The position numbers were made by a program, and so were the translations under genes. 64,000 nt of DNA from Kitasatospora arboriphila (GTDB lineage: Bacteria > Actinomycetota > Actinomycetes > Mycobacteriales > Mycobacteriaceae), in assembly GCF_000717275.1 (NCBI RefSeq), contig NZ_JNYV01000003.1, positions 124,001 to 188,000 of the forward strand, written 5' to 3'. The notes below the pieces were generated by a model. The model saw only the letters and a program-made list of their open reading frames with translations, was not told the DNA's origin and searched no databases. This document shows, one piece after another, positions 16,945 to 25,023 of the stretch (position 1 is the stretch's first letter; each line of letters opens with the position of its first letter).

Positions 16945-18636
16945 TCACGGGTTGTCGGCAGCAGCGAGCTTGGCGACCACATCGGCGCGGAGCTGCTTCT
17001 TGTCGATCTTCCCCACGTTGGTCTGCGGTAGGGCGGTGAGCCATTCGAGCCGCTCGGGCCATTTGAACTTGGCCACGCCCAGGGCGTCGAGATGACGTTG
17101 CACCTCTGCCATCGACACCGTGTCACCCTGAGCGGCAACGAGATAGGCGCATGTTCGCTCGCCCAGTCGCGGATCAGGCATGGCCACCACCGCTGCGTTC
17201 GCAATGGCGGGGTGCTTGACGAGCAGGAGCTCGATCTCCTCGGCGTTGATCTTCTCGCCGCCGCGGTTGATCAGGTCCTTGATCCTGCCCTCGATGGACA
17301 CGTAGCGGACGCCGTCGATCACCGTGAAGCTTGCCAGATCACCGGTGCGGTAGAAACCGTCGGACGTGAACGCGGCCCGATTATGTTCGGGCGCATCGAA
17401 ATAGCCGGGAATCGTGTAGGGGCCGCGACAACACAATTCGCCCACTTCGCCATCGGCGAGAACAGCCTCTGACCCGGGCTCGAGAATCAACACCTCGTCG
17501 TCAACTGCGACAGGGGTGCCCACCGTGGCCGACCGTGCCGCTTGCGGCGCGTCAAGAGGTGTCACCAGAAACAACCCCTCCGACATCCCGAACAGCTGAC
17601 CGGCCCGCTGTCCGTCGCCGCCATCAGCGCGAGCGAAGAGATCCGGACTTGGCTTGGCGCCGGAGAGGACAACGGTGCGCAGATGTGGCCGCGGCTCGTC
17701 GAACGCCGCGCTCGTCACCGCCTGGTAGTGGCCGTGTCCGATGAGGACGTCGGTGGCCTGCTCACGTGCCATCAACCGGAATGCGCTCGCAGCGTCCGGG
17801 GTTCCGAGAACGAGGCACGCTCCCACCGCATGTGCGGCGTGCAGTGCGCAGGTGACTCCAGCGTTGTGGATCAACGGGATCAGATGCGCGACGCGGGTCT
17901 TTTCGGTCCACCCGAGCCGCTCGGCATAGAGACGCGCGTTGTCCCAGTACTCCACGTGCCGACGCGGGATGACCTTCGGCACACCTGTTGTGCCGCCAGA
18001 TAATTGGAACGCGCACACATCAAGCGGGTCGATCGCGGCCTGGATGCGTTCGACTCGTTCGCGTGCGACGTCGTCGGCGATATCCGAACCCAAGGTCTCC
18101 ACCGCATGCGTTCCGTCTACGTCGTCGGCAGCCCCGACCGTCAGCACCGTCCGCATCGTCGGATGCCCGTCGGCTTGCTCTTGTGCGAACGACACGAGAT
18201 CAAACGAGAGTCCCGCCTCGACCACGTGTGCCACCGCGCCGACCGCTCGGCTGATGTGTCCGATCTCGTGACCGCGATGGGCGGCAAGTGTTGCCACCGG
18301 CACCAAACCGGCCTTGAGGCAGCCGTACCAGGCGAGGACGGTTTCGATGCGATTGGTCACCTGGAACAGCACGGGGTCACCCGGCTCGAGGCCCACATCA
18401 GCCAGCCCAGCGGCGATCTGATCGGTGCGGCGTCCCAGCTCGTCGTATGTCAGCGAGCCGGTGTCGGTGACCACGGCAACCCGGTCGGGATACCGCAGCA
18501 CCGTGCGGTGCAGCCGGTCGGCCACCGGCTGGTCGGTCCACGACCCTGACCGCCGGTACTGTTCGGCCCGGTCGGGTGGATAGTCGACCAGTCGGGCTCC
18601 CCAGCGGGAGCGACCGGTCGGCGTGGTGACGGTCAT
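16945..18636 (-). CDS. Aryl-acid adenylating enzyme (AMP-dependent synthetase/ligase; salicylate/DHB-AMP ligase-like)
   Basis: The start ATG at 18636 overlaps the HyuB stop (ATGA), so the in-frame codons further upstream are not used. The 563 residues have the ANL superfamily signatures: FQLSGGTTGVPKVIPRRHVE (P-loop), then the YRTGDLASF and GRIKDLINRGGEKINAEEIE motifs, with the C-terminal catalytic lysine in NVGKIDKKQLRAD. The P-loop and the RRHVEYW sequence after it are closest to EntE/DhbE-type aryl-AMP ligases that use salicylate or 2,3-dihydroxybenzoate. Together with the downstream hydroxylase it could start a CoA-dependent salicylate-like pathway, as described in Streptomyces (sdgA/sdgC). 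The acid substrate is inferred. Confidence 0.87.
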   Translation of the reverse strand: MTVTTPTGRSRWGARLVDYPPDRAEQYRRSGSWTDQPVADRLHRTVLRYPDRVAVVTDTGSLTYDELGRRTDQIAAGLADVGLEPGDPVLFQVTNRIETVLAWYGCLKAGLVPVATLAAHRGHEIGHISRAVGAVAHVVEAGLSFDLVSFAQEQADGHPTMRTVLTVGAADDVDGTHAVETLGSDIADDVARERVERIQAAIDPLDVCAFQLSGGTTGVPKVIPRRHVEYWDNARLYAERLGWTEKTRVAHLIPLIHNAGVTCALHAAHAVGACLVLGTPDAASAFRLMAREQATDVLIGHGHYQAVTSAAFDEPRPHLRTVVLSGAKPSPDLFARADGGDGQRAGQLFGMSEGLFLVTPLDAPQAARSATVGTPVAVDDEVLILEPGSEAVLADGEVGELCCRGPYTIPGYFDAPEHNRAAFTSDGFYRTGDLASFTVIDGVRYVSIEGRIKDLINRGGEKINAEEIELLLVKHPAIANAAVVAMPDPRLGERTCAYLVAAQGDTVSMAEVQRHLDALGVAKFKWPERLEWLTALPQTNVGKIDKKQLRADVVAKLAAADNP

Positions 18637-20954
18637 TTGCCGGCCACCGCCGGTAGCAGTTGGGTCAGTTCGGCCACGTGGTCGGGGTGGTCCGCCGGGA
18701 CGATCCCCGAGTACACCGCGGTCCAGCATCCCGGGCAGCACTGCTGCCGGAAAACCACTGGGGTGTCAACGTATTGGACAGGATCGGAGGTGACCTGCGG
18801 ACCCGCCGCACTGGACGGACCCTCGTACAGGGCCAGCGACAGCTTGCCGGTCTTGGTATCGCCGAGGAGGCGTCCGCAGTGCGCACATCCCACCACGCGG
18901 GCGTCACCGATGGTGACCTCCACGAGGTTGTCGTCGAGTCGCCGAGCCCGCGTCAGGTCCAGGGTGGCCTCCTGGTCGGTGGGGATCTCGGAGCGTTCTC
19001 GCCGCTCGTCCTTCAGAGCAGCGCGATGCTCATCGGTGGCCGCGGCGTCGACCTCGCCGTCGGTGACCACCACGCCGTAGTTGATGGCAGCACCGTCGGT
19101 GGTGACCTTGCCGTTGCGGACGTCGACCGCGACGGATTCCGGGTCGCGGCGTAGGGGGTCGCCGTAACCGCCGCCGCCCTGCCAGTGCATGTACAGCACC
19201 TCACCGGGCGCAAGGTAGCTCTCGGCGTAGCAGGCGCCGATCTCCTTGTTCTCGCCGAGATCATCGAGCGAGCCGGGAATGGTGCCCTGCGCCAACAGTT
19301 CATCGATCCCGGAGTTGCGTGCCAGGATCTCCAGCCCGGTGTTACCCGGTTGACCACCCGCGAGACCGGAGTTCTGCGCCACGGCCTTACCCGCGGACGC
19401 GAACACCAGCCCCATCGGCAGGCTCGTGCCGTACGGGGTGACGGCCAACGATGCGCTGACGCCGCCGCGATGGCGTCCGGGACCACCCGAGTCGGGTTCT
19501 TCCTTGCGCCACAACGTCAGTAGTGGGTAGAGGAACTCGGTCATCTCGGTGTCGGGGATGCGGCCCATGGGGATACAGAACAGTCCACCGGTGTCCATAC
19601 CATCGGCCACCGGGCGTCCGCCGTAGCCGCCGCTCATCGGCTCCATCAGGATGTTGAGGAAGGGGACCGGTTGCTCGCCGCGTTCGTCGAGCCCGGCGAC
19701 AACGGCGGTGTCCCAGGTTCCACAGCACGATGCCATGACGTTCTTGCCGAGTTCGATGTGGCGGTCAAGCATCTGCGCTAGACATTCGGCGACGAGGTTG
19801 CCGGTCAACCAGGCCGGGCCGATCGGACCGCGACTGACCGCGGCCGGGAACGTTGCGTTGTTGATCGTCCCTTCTTCGGCGATCAGGTCGAAGCATCGCA
19901 TCAAACCACCTGCAGACCAGGGGATATCGCCCGCGAGGATCGGCAGTAGCGCCAGCATCACGCCGCCGCGCATGCCGGCGTACGTGCAGTTGATGACGCC
20001 GGTTTGCGGATCGGTGCCGGTGAAGTCGAACGAGAGGTGGTTGTCCTTCTTGGTCATCGCGAGGGTGATCTTGTGGACCTCGCGGTCGCCGACGCTCGAC
20101 TGATCCTGGTAGCCGGTGGCGTGCCACGTGCCGTCGGGCAGGTCAGTTAGCTTGGCCCGCAGTCGGCTCTCGGCGTCGGCCATCATCCGCTTCATCACGG
20201 CTTTGACGGTGTCGGGGCCGTACTGTTCGATGACCGCCAGCAGACGGTCGCGGCCCACACTATTGGCGCCGACCTTGGCGCGCAGGTCGAGTCCCACGAG
20301 CATGGGGACGCGGGAGCGTCGGACCCAGACGTCGGCGACGTCGCGCTGCAGCTGGAAGTCGCGAACCACCTTGATCGGTGGTGTCGGAAGTGATTCGGAG
20401 AACACGTCTTTGGCGGCGGGGTCGAACGAACCGAGCCCGGAGCCGCCGAGGTCGGGTTCGTGGCAGATGGCGCTGGTCCACCCGAACAGCTTGCCGTCGT
20501 AGAAGACCGGTTGGTAGACCATCACGTCGCTCTGGTGCAGTCCGCCGCCGACCCAGGGGTCGTTGCAGAGGAACATGTCGCCCTCGGTGATGCCGGGGTT
20601 GGTCGACCGGTGCTGCAGCGTCCAGTAGATGGCCAGGTCCACGGCGCCCACCAGCATGGTGTTGTAGAGGCCCACCTGCACCTCTTGCCCGAGTTCGTCG
20701 CTGACGGCGAAGTCGAAGTCGTTGGCGTCGGTGACAATCGGCGAACCCGACATTCGCTTGAGGGCATCACCCATCTCGTCGGTGACCGACCACAATCGGT
20801 GCCGAATCACCTCGTAGGTGAGGGGGTCGAGCTCATCGATCTGCTGTTGGGTGACGGTGTGGATGGGCAGCGTCGGTGGCAACGACCTAGCAAGGGCGTC
20901 GACGTCGACGGGTCGGCTGGAGAAGACTTCCGAGCCGGGGATCGGTGCGGTCAT
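18633..20954 (-). CDS. hyuB: Hydantoinase B/oxoprolinase family protein (HyuB-like) with Cys-rich C-terminal extension
   Basis: A 773-residue HyuB-type subunit. The N-terminal two-thirds is the hydantoinase B/oxoprolinase fold (ELDPLTYEVIRHRLWSVTDE, SGSPIVTDANDFDFAV, LCNDPWVGGGLHQSDVMVYQ), and WQGGGGYGDPLRRDP lies in its C-terminal part. After about residue 640 a further segment carries CAHCGRLLG and QQCCPGCW, two cysteine clusters suggesting a metal-binding domain like that of acetone/acetophenone carboxylase accessory subunits. HyuA/HyuB pairs perform ATP-dependent ring opening of cyclic amides or, in carboxylases, ATP-dependent carboxylation of ketones. It sits 18 nt after hyuA and overlaps the ligase start, so it is translationally coupled. 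Which chemistry applies is unresolved. Confidence 0.85.
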   Translation of the reverse strand: MTAPIPGSEVFSSRPVDVDALARSLPPTLPIHTVTQQQIDELDPLTYEVIRHRLWSVTDEMGDALKRMSGSPIVTDANDFDFAVSDELGQEVQVGLYNTMLVGAVDLAIYWTLQHRSTNPGITEGDMFLCNDPWVGGGLHQSDVMVYQPVFYDGKLFGWTSAICHEPDLGGSGLGSFDPAAKDVFSESLPTPPIKVVRDFQLQRDVADVWVRRSRVPMLVGLDLRAKVGANSVGRDRLLAVIEQYGPDTVKAVMKRMMADAESRLRAKLTDLPDGTWHATGYQDQSSVGDREVHKITLAMTKKDNHLSFDFTGTDPQTGVINCTYAGMRGGVMLALLPILAGDIPWSAGGLMRCFDLIAEEGTINNATFPAAVSRGPIGPAWLTGNLVAECLAQMLDRHIELGKNVMASCCGTWDTAVVAGLDERGEQPVPFLNILMEPMSGGYGGRPVADGMDTGGLFCIPMGRIPDTEMTEFLYPLLTLWRKEEPDSGGPGRHRGGVSASLAVTPYGTSLPMGLVFASAGKAVAQNSGLAGGQPGNTGLEILARNSGIDELLAQGTIPGSLDDLGENKEIGACYAESYLAPGEVLYMHWQGGGGYGDPLRRDPESVAVDVRNGKVTTDGAAINYGVVVTDGEVDAAATDEHRAALKDERRERSEIPTDQEATLDLTRARRLDDNLVEVTIGDARVVGCAHCGRLLGDTKTGKLSLALYEGPSSAAGPQVTSDPVQYVDTPVVFRQQCCPGCWTAVYSGIVPADHPDHVAELTQLLPAVAGK

Positions 20955-20972
20955 GAGTGATACTCCTGGATC

Positions 20973-23081
20973 TCAGGTCGGGTCGACGGTGATGGTGAGG
21001 TTGCCGAGGCGATCGATCTCGCCCGTGGTGTTGTGCGGCACCACCACCGTGGTGGTGGGCACTTCGATGACGGCGGGTCCGCGCAGGACGTGCCCGGCCC
21101 GTAGGCCTGCGTAGTCGTAGATGTCGGTGTCGACGTATCCCTGGCGGCCGTCGAGACACACCTTGCGGACTCCGACGTGTGCGGCGCTCGCATCCGGCGA
21201 TTCGGCGACCTCGAGTTCGGGCAGTTCGGGGGTGAAGGGGAGAACGCCCGTGCCGCGGACGCGGTAGGTGATGGCCTGGATCCCTGCTTCGCGGAAGCCG
21301 CTGTCTTTGCCGTACAGCTCGGCGTACCGGTTCTCGAATGCCTCTGCAGCTCCGGTGATCTCGGTGGAGGTCAACGATCCGCCAGGGATCGGGGTGGCCA
21401 CCTCGGCCAGCTGCATCGCGTAACGCATGTCGATCTCGCGCTCGATCAGGACCGACTTGAACTGAAGGCCTTGCCGGTCGAGCTGTTCGCGAACTTGCTC
21501 CTCCAGGACCTTGAAGTTCTGTTCCACCCGCGCCGGGTCCAGCGGGAGTGCGGCGGGATCGGAGAGTTCTTTGGCCAGAACGATGTCGGAGGATGCCAGA
21601 CCGTAGGCCGAGAACGCCGAGGCCACCTGCCCGAGGGGCACCACCACCTGCGAGACCCCGATCTCCTGCGCGTAGAGGCCGCAGTGCGCTGGGCCCGAAC
21701 CGCCGAAGGCGTAGACGATGAAGTTGCGGGGGTCGTGTCCTGCCTCCACCACCGTCTTGCGCAGCAGGTCTCCCGTCTGGGCGTTCTGCACCGCGTAGAT
21801 CGCGGCAGCGGCTTCCTCCACCGACAGTCCGAGTGGTTCGGCGATCCGAGTGCGGATGGCCTCGCGGGCGAGCTGGAGGTTGAGTGCTTTGCGGCCACCG
21901 AGCAGGCCACGCTCTGGCAGGATGCCGAGAACCAGGTTGGCATCGGTGTTGGTGGGCTCGATGCCACCCTGCCCGTAGCAGGCCGGTCCCGGAACCGCTT
22001 GCGCGCTATGGGGACCGATCTGCAGGTTTCCGCCCGCGTCGATCCACGCGACGGCACCACCGCCGGCGCCGATGGCGTGCACCTCGAGCGTCGGAACGTT
22101 GATGGGGTGGTGGTTGATGATGGTGCTCGAGGAGCGGACAGGTTCGCCGTCGACGATCATGCCGACGAGGAACGTGGTGCCGCCGGCATCGGTGGCGATG
22201 ATGTTGCTGTGCCCGAGTTGACGCCCCAGAGACACCGACCCGACCACGCCGCCGGTGAGCACAGAGCCCACCGTGGAGATCGCGTTGCCGGGAGCCTCCG
22301 ATGCGGCGACCGCGCCGCCGTTGCTCTGCATCACCAGCAGGGGGCCGGCGAGCTTGTGCTCGCGCAACTTGCCTTCGAGTTCACCGAGGTAGTCGCGCAG
22401 GCCCGGGCCGATCTGGGTGCTCATGATTGTTGTTGCGTTGCGGGCGAACTCGCGGATGCGGGGACTTACCTCGCTGGAGAGCGAAACGAAGACGGTGGGG
22501 TCGATCTCGTACACGATGTCGCGGATGCGTTGTTCGTGGGCGGGATTGCGGAATGACCACAGCAGCGAGACGGCGATGGCGGTGATGCCATCGGCCAGCA
22601 GTGTGGTGACGGCGGCGCGTACCTCGTTCTCGTCGAGGGCGACCACCACACGGCCGTCACGATCGACACGTTCGGTGACCTCCAGCGCGTGGCGCTTGTG
22701 CACCAGACCGTGAGACTTGCTCTGCGCCATCACATTCTGCAGCTGCTCGGGTGAGCGCCCGAGATAGCGGCCCTCCACGTTCATGATGTAGATGGAGTCG
22801 CGATGGCCCTTGGTGGTCAAGAACCCCACGTCGGGCACGTTGCCCATCACCAGGGCATTGAGCGACGACGTGGTGCCGTGCGCGATGTGGTGGGTGTTCG
22901 CCAGCATCTCGTTGAGCGGCTGGCCCAGTTGTTCTGCCAACACCTCCAGAACGTCCATCACGCCCTGCGAGTAGTCGGGTGGTGTGGAGGGCGATTTGCC
23001 GCCGATCAGCAGGCCGGACCCATCATCGAGGACGGCATCGGTGAACGTCCCGCCGACGTCCACTCCGATCACGTATGCCAT
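20973..23081 (-). CDS. hyuA: Hydantoinase A/oxoprolinase family protein (HyuA-like ATPase subunit)
   Basis: A 702-residue subunit starting at ATG 23081 with MAYVIGVDVGGTFTDAVLDD, the phosphate-binding loop of the actin-like ATPase fold. Further family marks are NTHHIAHGTTSSLNALV, TDAGGTTFLVGMIVDGEP and YAFGGSGPAHCGLYAQEIGV. It hydrolyses ATP to activate a cyclic amide or ketone, in complex with the HyuB subunit encoded 18 nt downstream. It is the first gene of a leftward operon (hyuA-hyuB-ligase-monooxygenase-tetR) and divergent from the maleate-isomerase operon, with a 254-nt control region between. Caprolactamase, hydantoinase, oxoprolinase and ketone carboxylase all use this subunit, so the substrate cannot be fixed. 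Confidence 0.9.
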   Translation of the reverse strand: MAYVIGVDVGGTFTDAVLDDGSGLLIGGKSPSTPPDYSQGVMDVLEVLAEQLGQPLNEMLANTHHIAHGTTSSLNALVMGNVPDVGFLTTKGHRDSIYIMNVEGRYLGRSPEQLQNVMAQSKSHGLVHKRHALEVTERVDRDGRVVVALDENEVRAAVTTLLADGITAIAVSLLWSFRNPAHEQRIRDIVYEIDPTVFVSLSSEVSPRIREFARNATTIMSTQIGPGLRDYLGELEGKLREHKLAGPLLVMQSNGGAVAASEAPGNAISTVGSVLTGGVVGSVSLGRQLGHSNIIATDAGGTTFLVGMIVDGEPVRSSSTIINHHPINVPTLEVHAIGAGGGAVAWIDAGGNLQIGPHSAQAVPGPACYGQGGIEPTNTDANLVLGILPERGLLGGRKALNLQLAREAIRTRIAEPLGLSVEEAAAAIYAVQNAQTGDLLRKTVVEAGHDPRNFIVYAFGGSGPAHCGLYAQEIGVSQVVVPLGQVASAFSAYGLASSDIVLAKELSDPAALPLDPARVEQNFKVLEEQVREQLDRQGLQFKSVLIEREIDMRYAMQLAEVATPIPGGSLTSTEITGAAEAFENRYAELYGKDSGFREAGIQAITYRVRGTGVLPFTPELPELEVAESPDASAAHVGVRKVCLDGRQGYVDTDIYDYAGLRAGHVLRGPAVIEVPTTTVVVPHNTTGEIDRLGNLTITVDPT

Positions 23082-23115
23082 GGCCAGGTTCTCCTTCAGT
23101 TGCCGCGCAAGTGTT

Positions 23116-23284
23116 CATTTACGTCGACGTTGAGTATTCGACGCCGACGAACACATGTCAAGCAGATTTTGTGAGCCGCCTCACCCATCTTCCCGCTTCT
23201 GCGCTGATTTGCGCAGTTCAGCGCACTGGAGGCGGGGGCTTGACGAATTGTCGTACGCGTCGAATAATTGTCGTAGACGTCAAC
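23116..23284. promoter_or_regulatory. Divergent control region with paired inverted elements
   Basis: Between hyuA and the isomerase gene lie two related 35-nt elements in opposite orientation. The core GCGTCGAATA occurs at 23257-23266 and its reverse complement TATTCGACGC at 23134-23143, with partial similarity extending on both sides. The right-hand element also contains a 16-nt direct repeat with a 20-nt period: AATTGTCGTACGCGTC at 23246-23261 and AATTGTCGTAGACGTC at 23266-23281. Such placement suits one regulator binding both promoters; the operon's TetR protein is the natural candidate. Confidence 0.55.
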
Positions 23285-23335
23285 TTGGCGTTCGTCGGTG
23301 CCCTTCGGGACACCCGAACTGGAAAGGACGGCCAG

Positions 23336-24091
23336 ATGAGCGTTCACCGAATCGGTCTTGTGGTGCCGAGCTCCAACGTCACCGTCGAGACGGAGATGCC
23401 GGCGTTGCTGCGCCGGCATCCCACCTCGGAGTTCTCGTTCCACTCCACGCGGATGCGGATGCACCGGGTGTCGCCCGAGGAGCTCGCTGCGATGAATGCC
23501 CAGCGTGAGCGGTGCGTGATGGAGATTGCCGACGCGTCGCCGGAGGTGATTCTGTACGCGTGCCTGGTGGCCCTGATGGTTGGTGGGCCGGGGGAGCACC
23601 AGCGGGTGGAAGGTGCCGTCGCCGAGCAGTTGGCGACGGGCGGTTCCGAGGCCATCGTCCGGTCCAGCGCCGGGGCGCTGGTCGAAGGGCTGCGTGCCCT
23701 CGATGCCAAACGCATCGCCATCGTGACGCCGTACCTGCGGCCACTGGCAGAGAAGGTGGTCGAGTATCTCGAGGCCGAGGACTTCGAGGTTGTGGACTGG
23801 CGCGCCCTCGAAGTGGCCGACAACGCAGAGGTCGGCTGCATTCCCGGTGACCGGCTGATGGAGGCTGCGCGGTCGCTCGACCTCACTGGCGTCGATGCCG
23901 TGGTGCTCTCGTGCTGTGTGCAGATGCCGTCACTGGCACTGATCGATGACGCCGAGCGTGAGTTCGGCATTCCCGTGTTGTCAGCGGCAACCGCCGGTGC
24001 GTACAGCCTGCTGCGCGGCCTCGGTCTGCCCGTGGCCATCGACGGCGCCGGCAGTCTGCTGCGCGCAGACGTGGCATCCGTTCCGGCCTGA
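23336..24091 (+). CDS. Maleate cis-trans isomerase / Asp-Glu racemase superfamily protein
   Basis: A 251-residue protein starting at ATG 23336, preceded by a GGAAAGGA ribosome-binding site. It starts RIGLVVPSSNVTVETEMPAL, the family signature, and has two catalytic-type cysteines: Cys76 in VILYACLVALMVGG and the Cys193/Cys194 pair in DAVVLSCCVQMPS. These positions match, from memory, the catalytic Cys76/Cys194 pair of the Nocardia farcinica maleate isomerase, which interconverts maleate and fumarate. In other actinobacteria such enzymes finish nicotinate-type ring cleavage. It heads a four-gene rightward operon with tight spacing. Amide or arylmalonate decarboxylase activities also occur in this superfamily, so the exact reaction is uncertain. 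Confidence 0.82.
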   Translation: MSVHRIGLVVPSSNVTVETEMPALLRRHPTSEFSFHSTRMRMHRVSPEELAAMNAQRERCVMEIADASPEVILYACLVALMVGGPGEHQRVEGAVAEQLATGGSEAIVRSSAGALVEGLRALDAKRIAIVTPYLRPLAEKVVEYLEAEDFEVVDWRALEVADNAEVGCIPGDRLMEAARSLDLTGVDAVVLSCCVQMPSLALIDDAEREFGIPVLSAATAGAYSLLRGLGLPVAIDGAGSLLRADVASVPA

Positions 24092-24121
24092 CTACCCCCA
24101 GCTGAACCGAAGGAAGTACTC

Positions 24122-24781
24122 ATGAGCGAGCTCGACCACAAGGTGCGCGGCGTAGACCACGTCGCCTACCCGACGTTTGATCCCGCGGGCACCGTCCGCT
24201 TCTACCGAGATGTACTCGGTTTCCCTGTGGTGCATTCGATTTGTGCCGCAGGCTGGGGTCCGGACAAGCATCCGGACTTCATTCACTTCTTCTTCGACAT
24301 CGGCAACGACGACCGGCTGGCGTTCTTCTACTACTTCGGGCTCGAGCCGTTCGAGGGTGGACCGCAGGGCGACTCGTATTCGCGCTTCGCCGAGGATGTT
24401 CCGATCTTCTTCATCCGGTCGCGGCACCTCGCCATCCACGTCGACAACGAAGAGGATCTACTCGAGTACCGCAAGCGCCTCGACGGCAGCGATTGGCCGG
24501 TGGAGATGCAAATCCAGCACGAGACCATCGAGTCGATCTACACCCACGACCCGAACGGCTACATGATCGAAATCACCCGTGCGATGCGTCCGGTGACGCC
24601 GCAGGAGGATCTTGATGCGAACCTGACCATTGACGCGTTGATCGACGTTGTGTCCGAGCCGAATCCGAGCATGGCTGGGCTGCTGACCCGCAAGGCCGAG
24701 CTGATTGTTCAGCGCGCGGCGCAGTGGCAAGAGGAGCACGACGCCCAGTCGGCGCTCGACGTGGTGGAGGCCGGCCGATGA
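24122..24781 (+). CDS. VOC family protein (glyoxalase/extradiol-dioxygenase-like)
   Basis: A 219-residue vicinal-oxygen-chelate protein. VRGVDHVAYPTFDPAGTVRF starts the first beta-alpha-beta unit with metal ligand His13; RHLAIHVDNEE gives His106 (or His102), and HDPNGYMIEITRAM gives Glu150, a plausible metal triad. Such proteins act as glyoxalases, epimerases, dioxygenases or resistance proteins. It lies 30 nt after the isomerase and overlaps the next small gene by ATGA. In this operon a ring-cleaving dioxygenase or a CoA-ester epimerase would fit, but the sequence cannot decide between them. The C-terminal 60 residues (LTRKAELIVQRAAQWQEEHD) form a helical tail beyond the VOC fold. Confidence 0.82.
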   Translation: MSELDHKVRGVDHVAYPTFDPAGTVRFYRDVLGFPVVHSICAAGWGPDKHPDFIHFFFDIGNDDRLAFFYYFGLEPFEGGPQGDSYSRFAEDVPIFFIRSRHLAIHVDNEEDLLEYRKRLDGSDWPVEMQIQHETIESIYTHDPNGYMIEITRAMRPVTPQEDLDANLTIDALIDVVSEPNPSMAGLLTRKAELIVQRAAQWQEEHDAQSALDVVEAGR

Positions 24782-25023
24782 CCACGTTCTTCATCCTGGA
24801 TGTGCCCGAGAACAAAGCGGTCGCGGCGGTGGCTGGTGAGGACCCCGATGTCACCGTGGATCACGTGGGGCCGTACTACCGGGTGTCGGCTGACGCGGAG
24901 ATTCTGGTCGACCGGCGAGCAACTGGCTGTCGCCACGCGGTCTGGTACAGCTGCGTCTCCGGGCTTGCTGGATCGCAGATCACGCAGTGGGACAAAGACG
25001 CCTTGAAGGTGGAGCCGCTGTGA
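24778..25023 (+). CDS. Small conserved-context protein, 81 aa, function unknown
   Basis: The start ATG overlaps the VOC stop (ATGA) and the stop overlaps the hydrolase start (GTGA), so the gene is locked between two others in a coupled operon. The 81 residues (MTTFFILDVPENKAVAAVAG at the N-terminus) have two cysteines (GCRHAVWYSCVSG) and no membrane segment. No family was recognised. Its position and length suggest a small subunit or a chaperone of the neighbouring enzymes rather than a chance frame; codon use matches its neighbours. Confidence 0.7.
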   Translation: MTTFFILDVPENKAVAAVAGEDPDVTVDHVGPYYRVSADAEILVDRRATGCRHAVWYSCVSGLAGSQITQWDKDALKVEPL

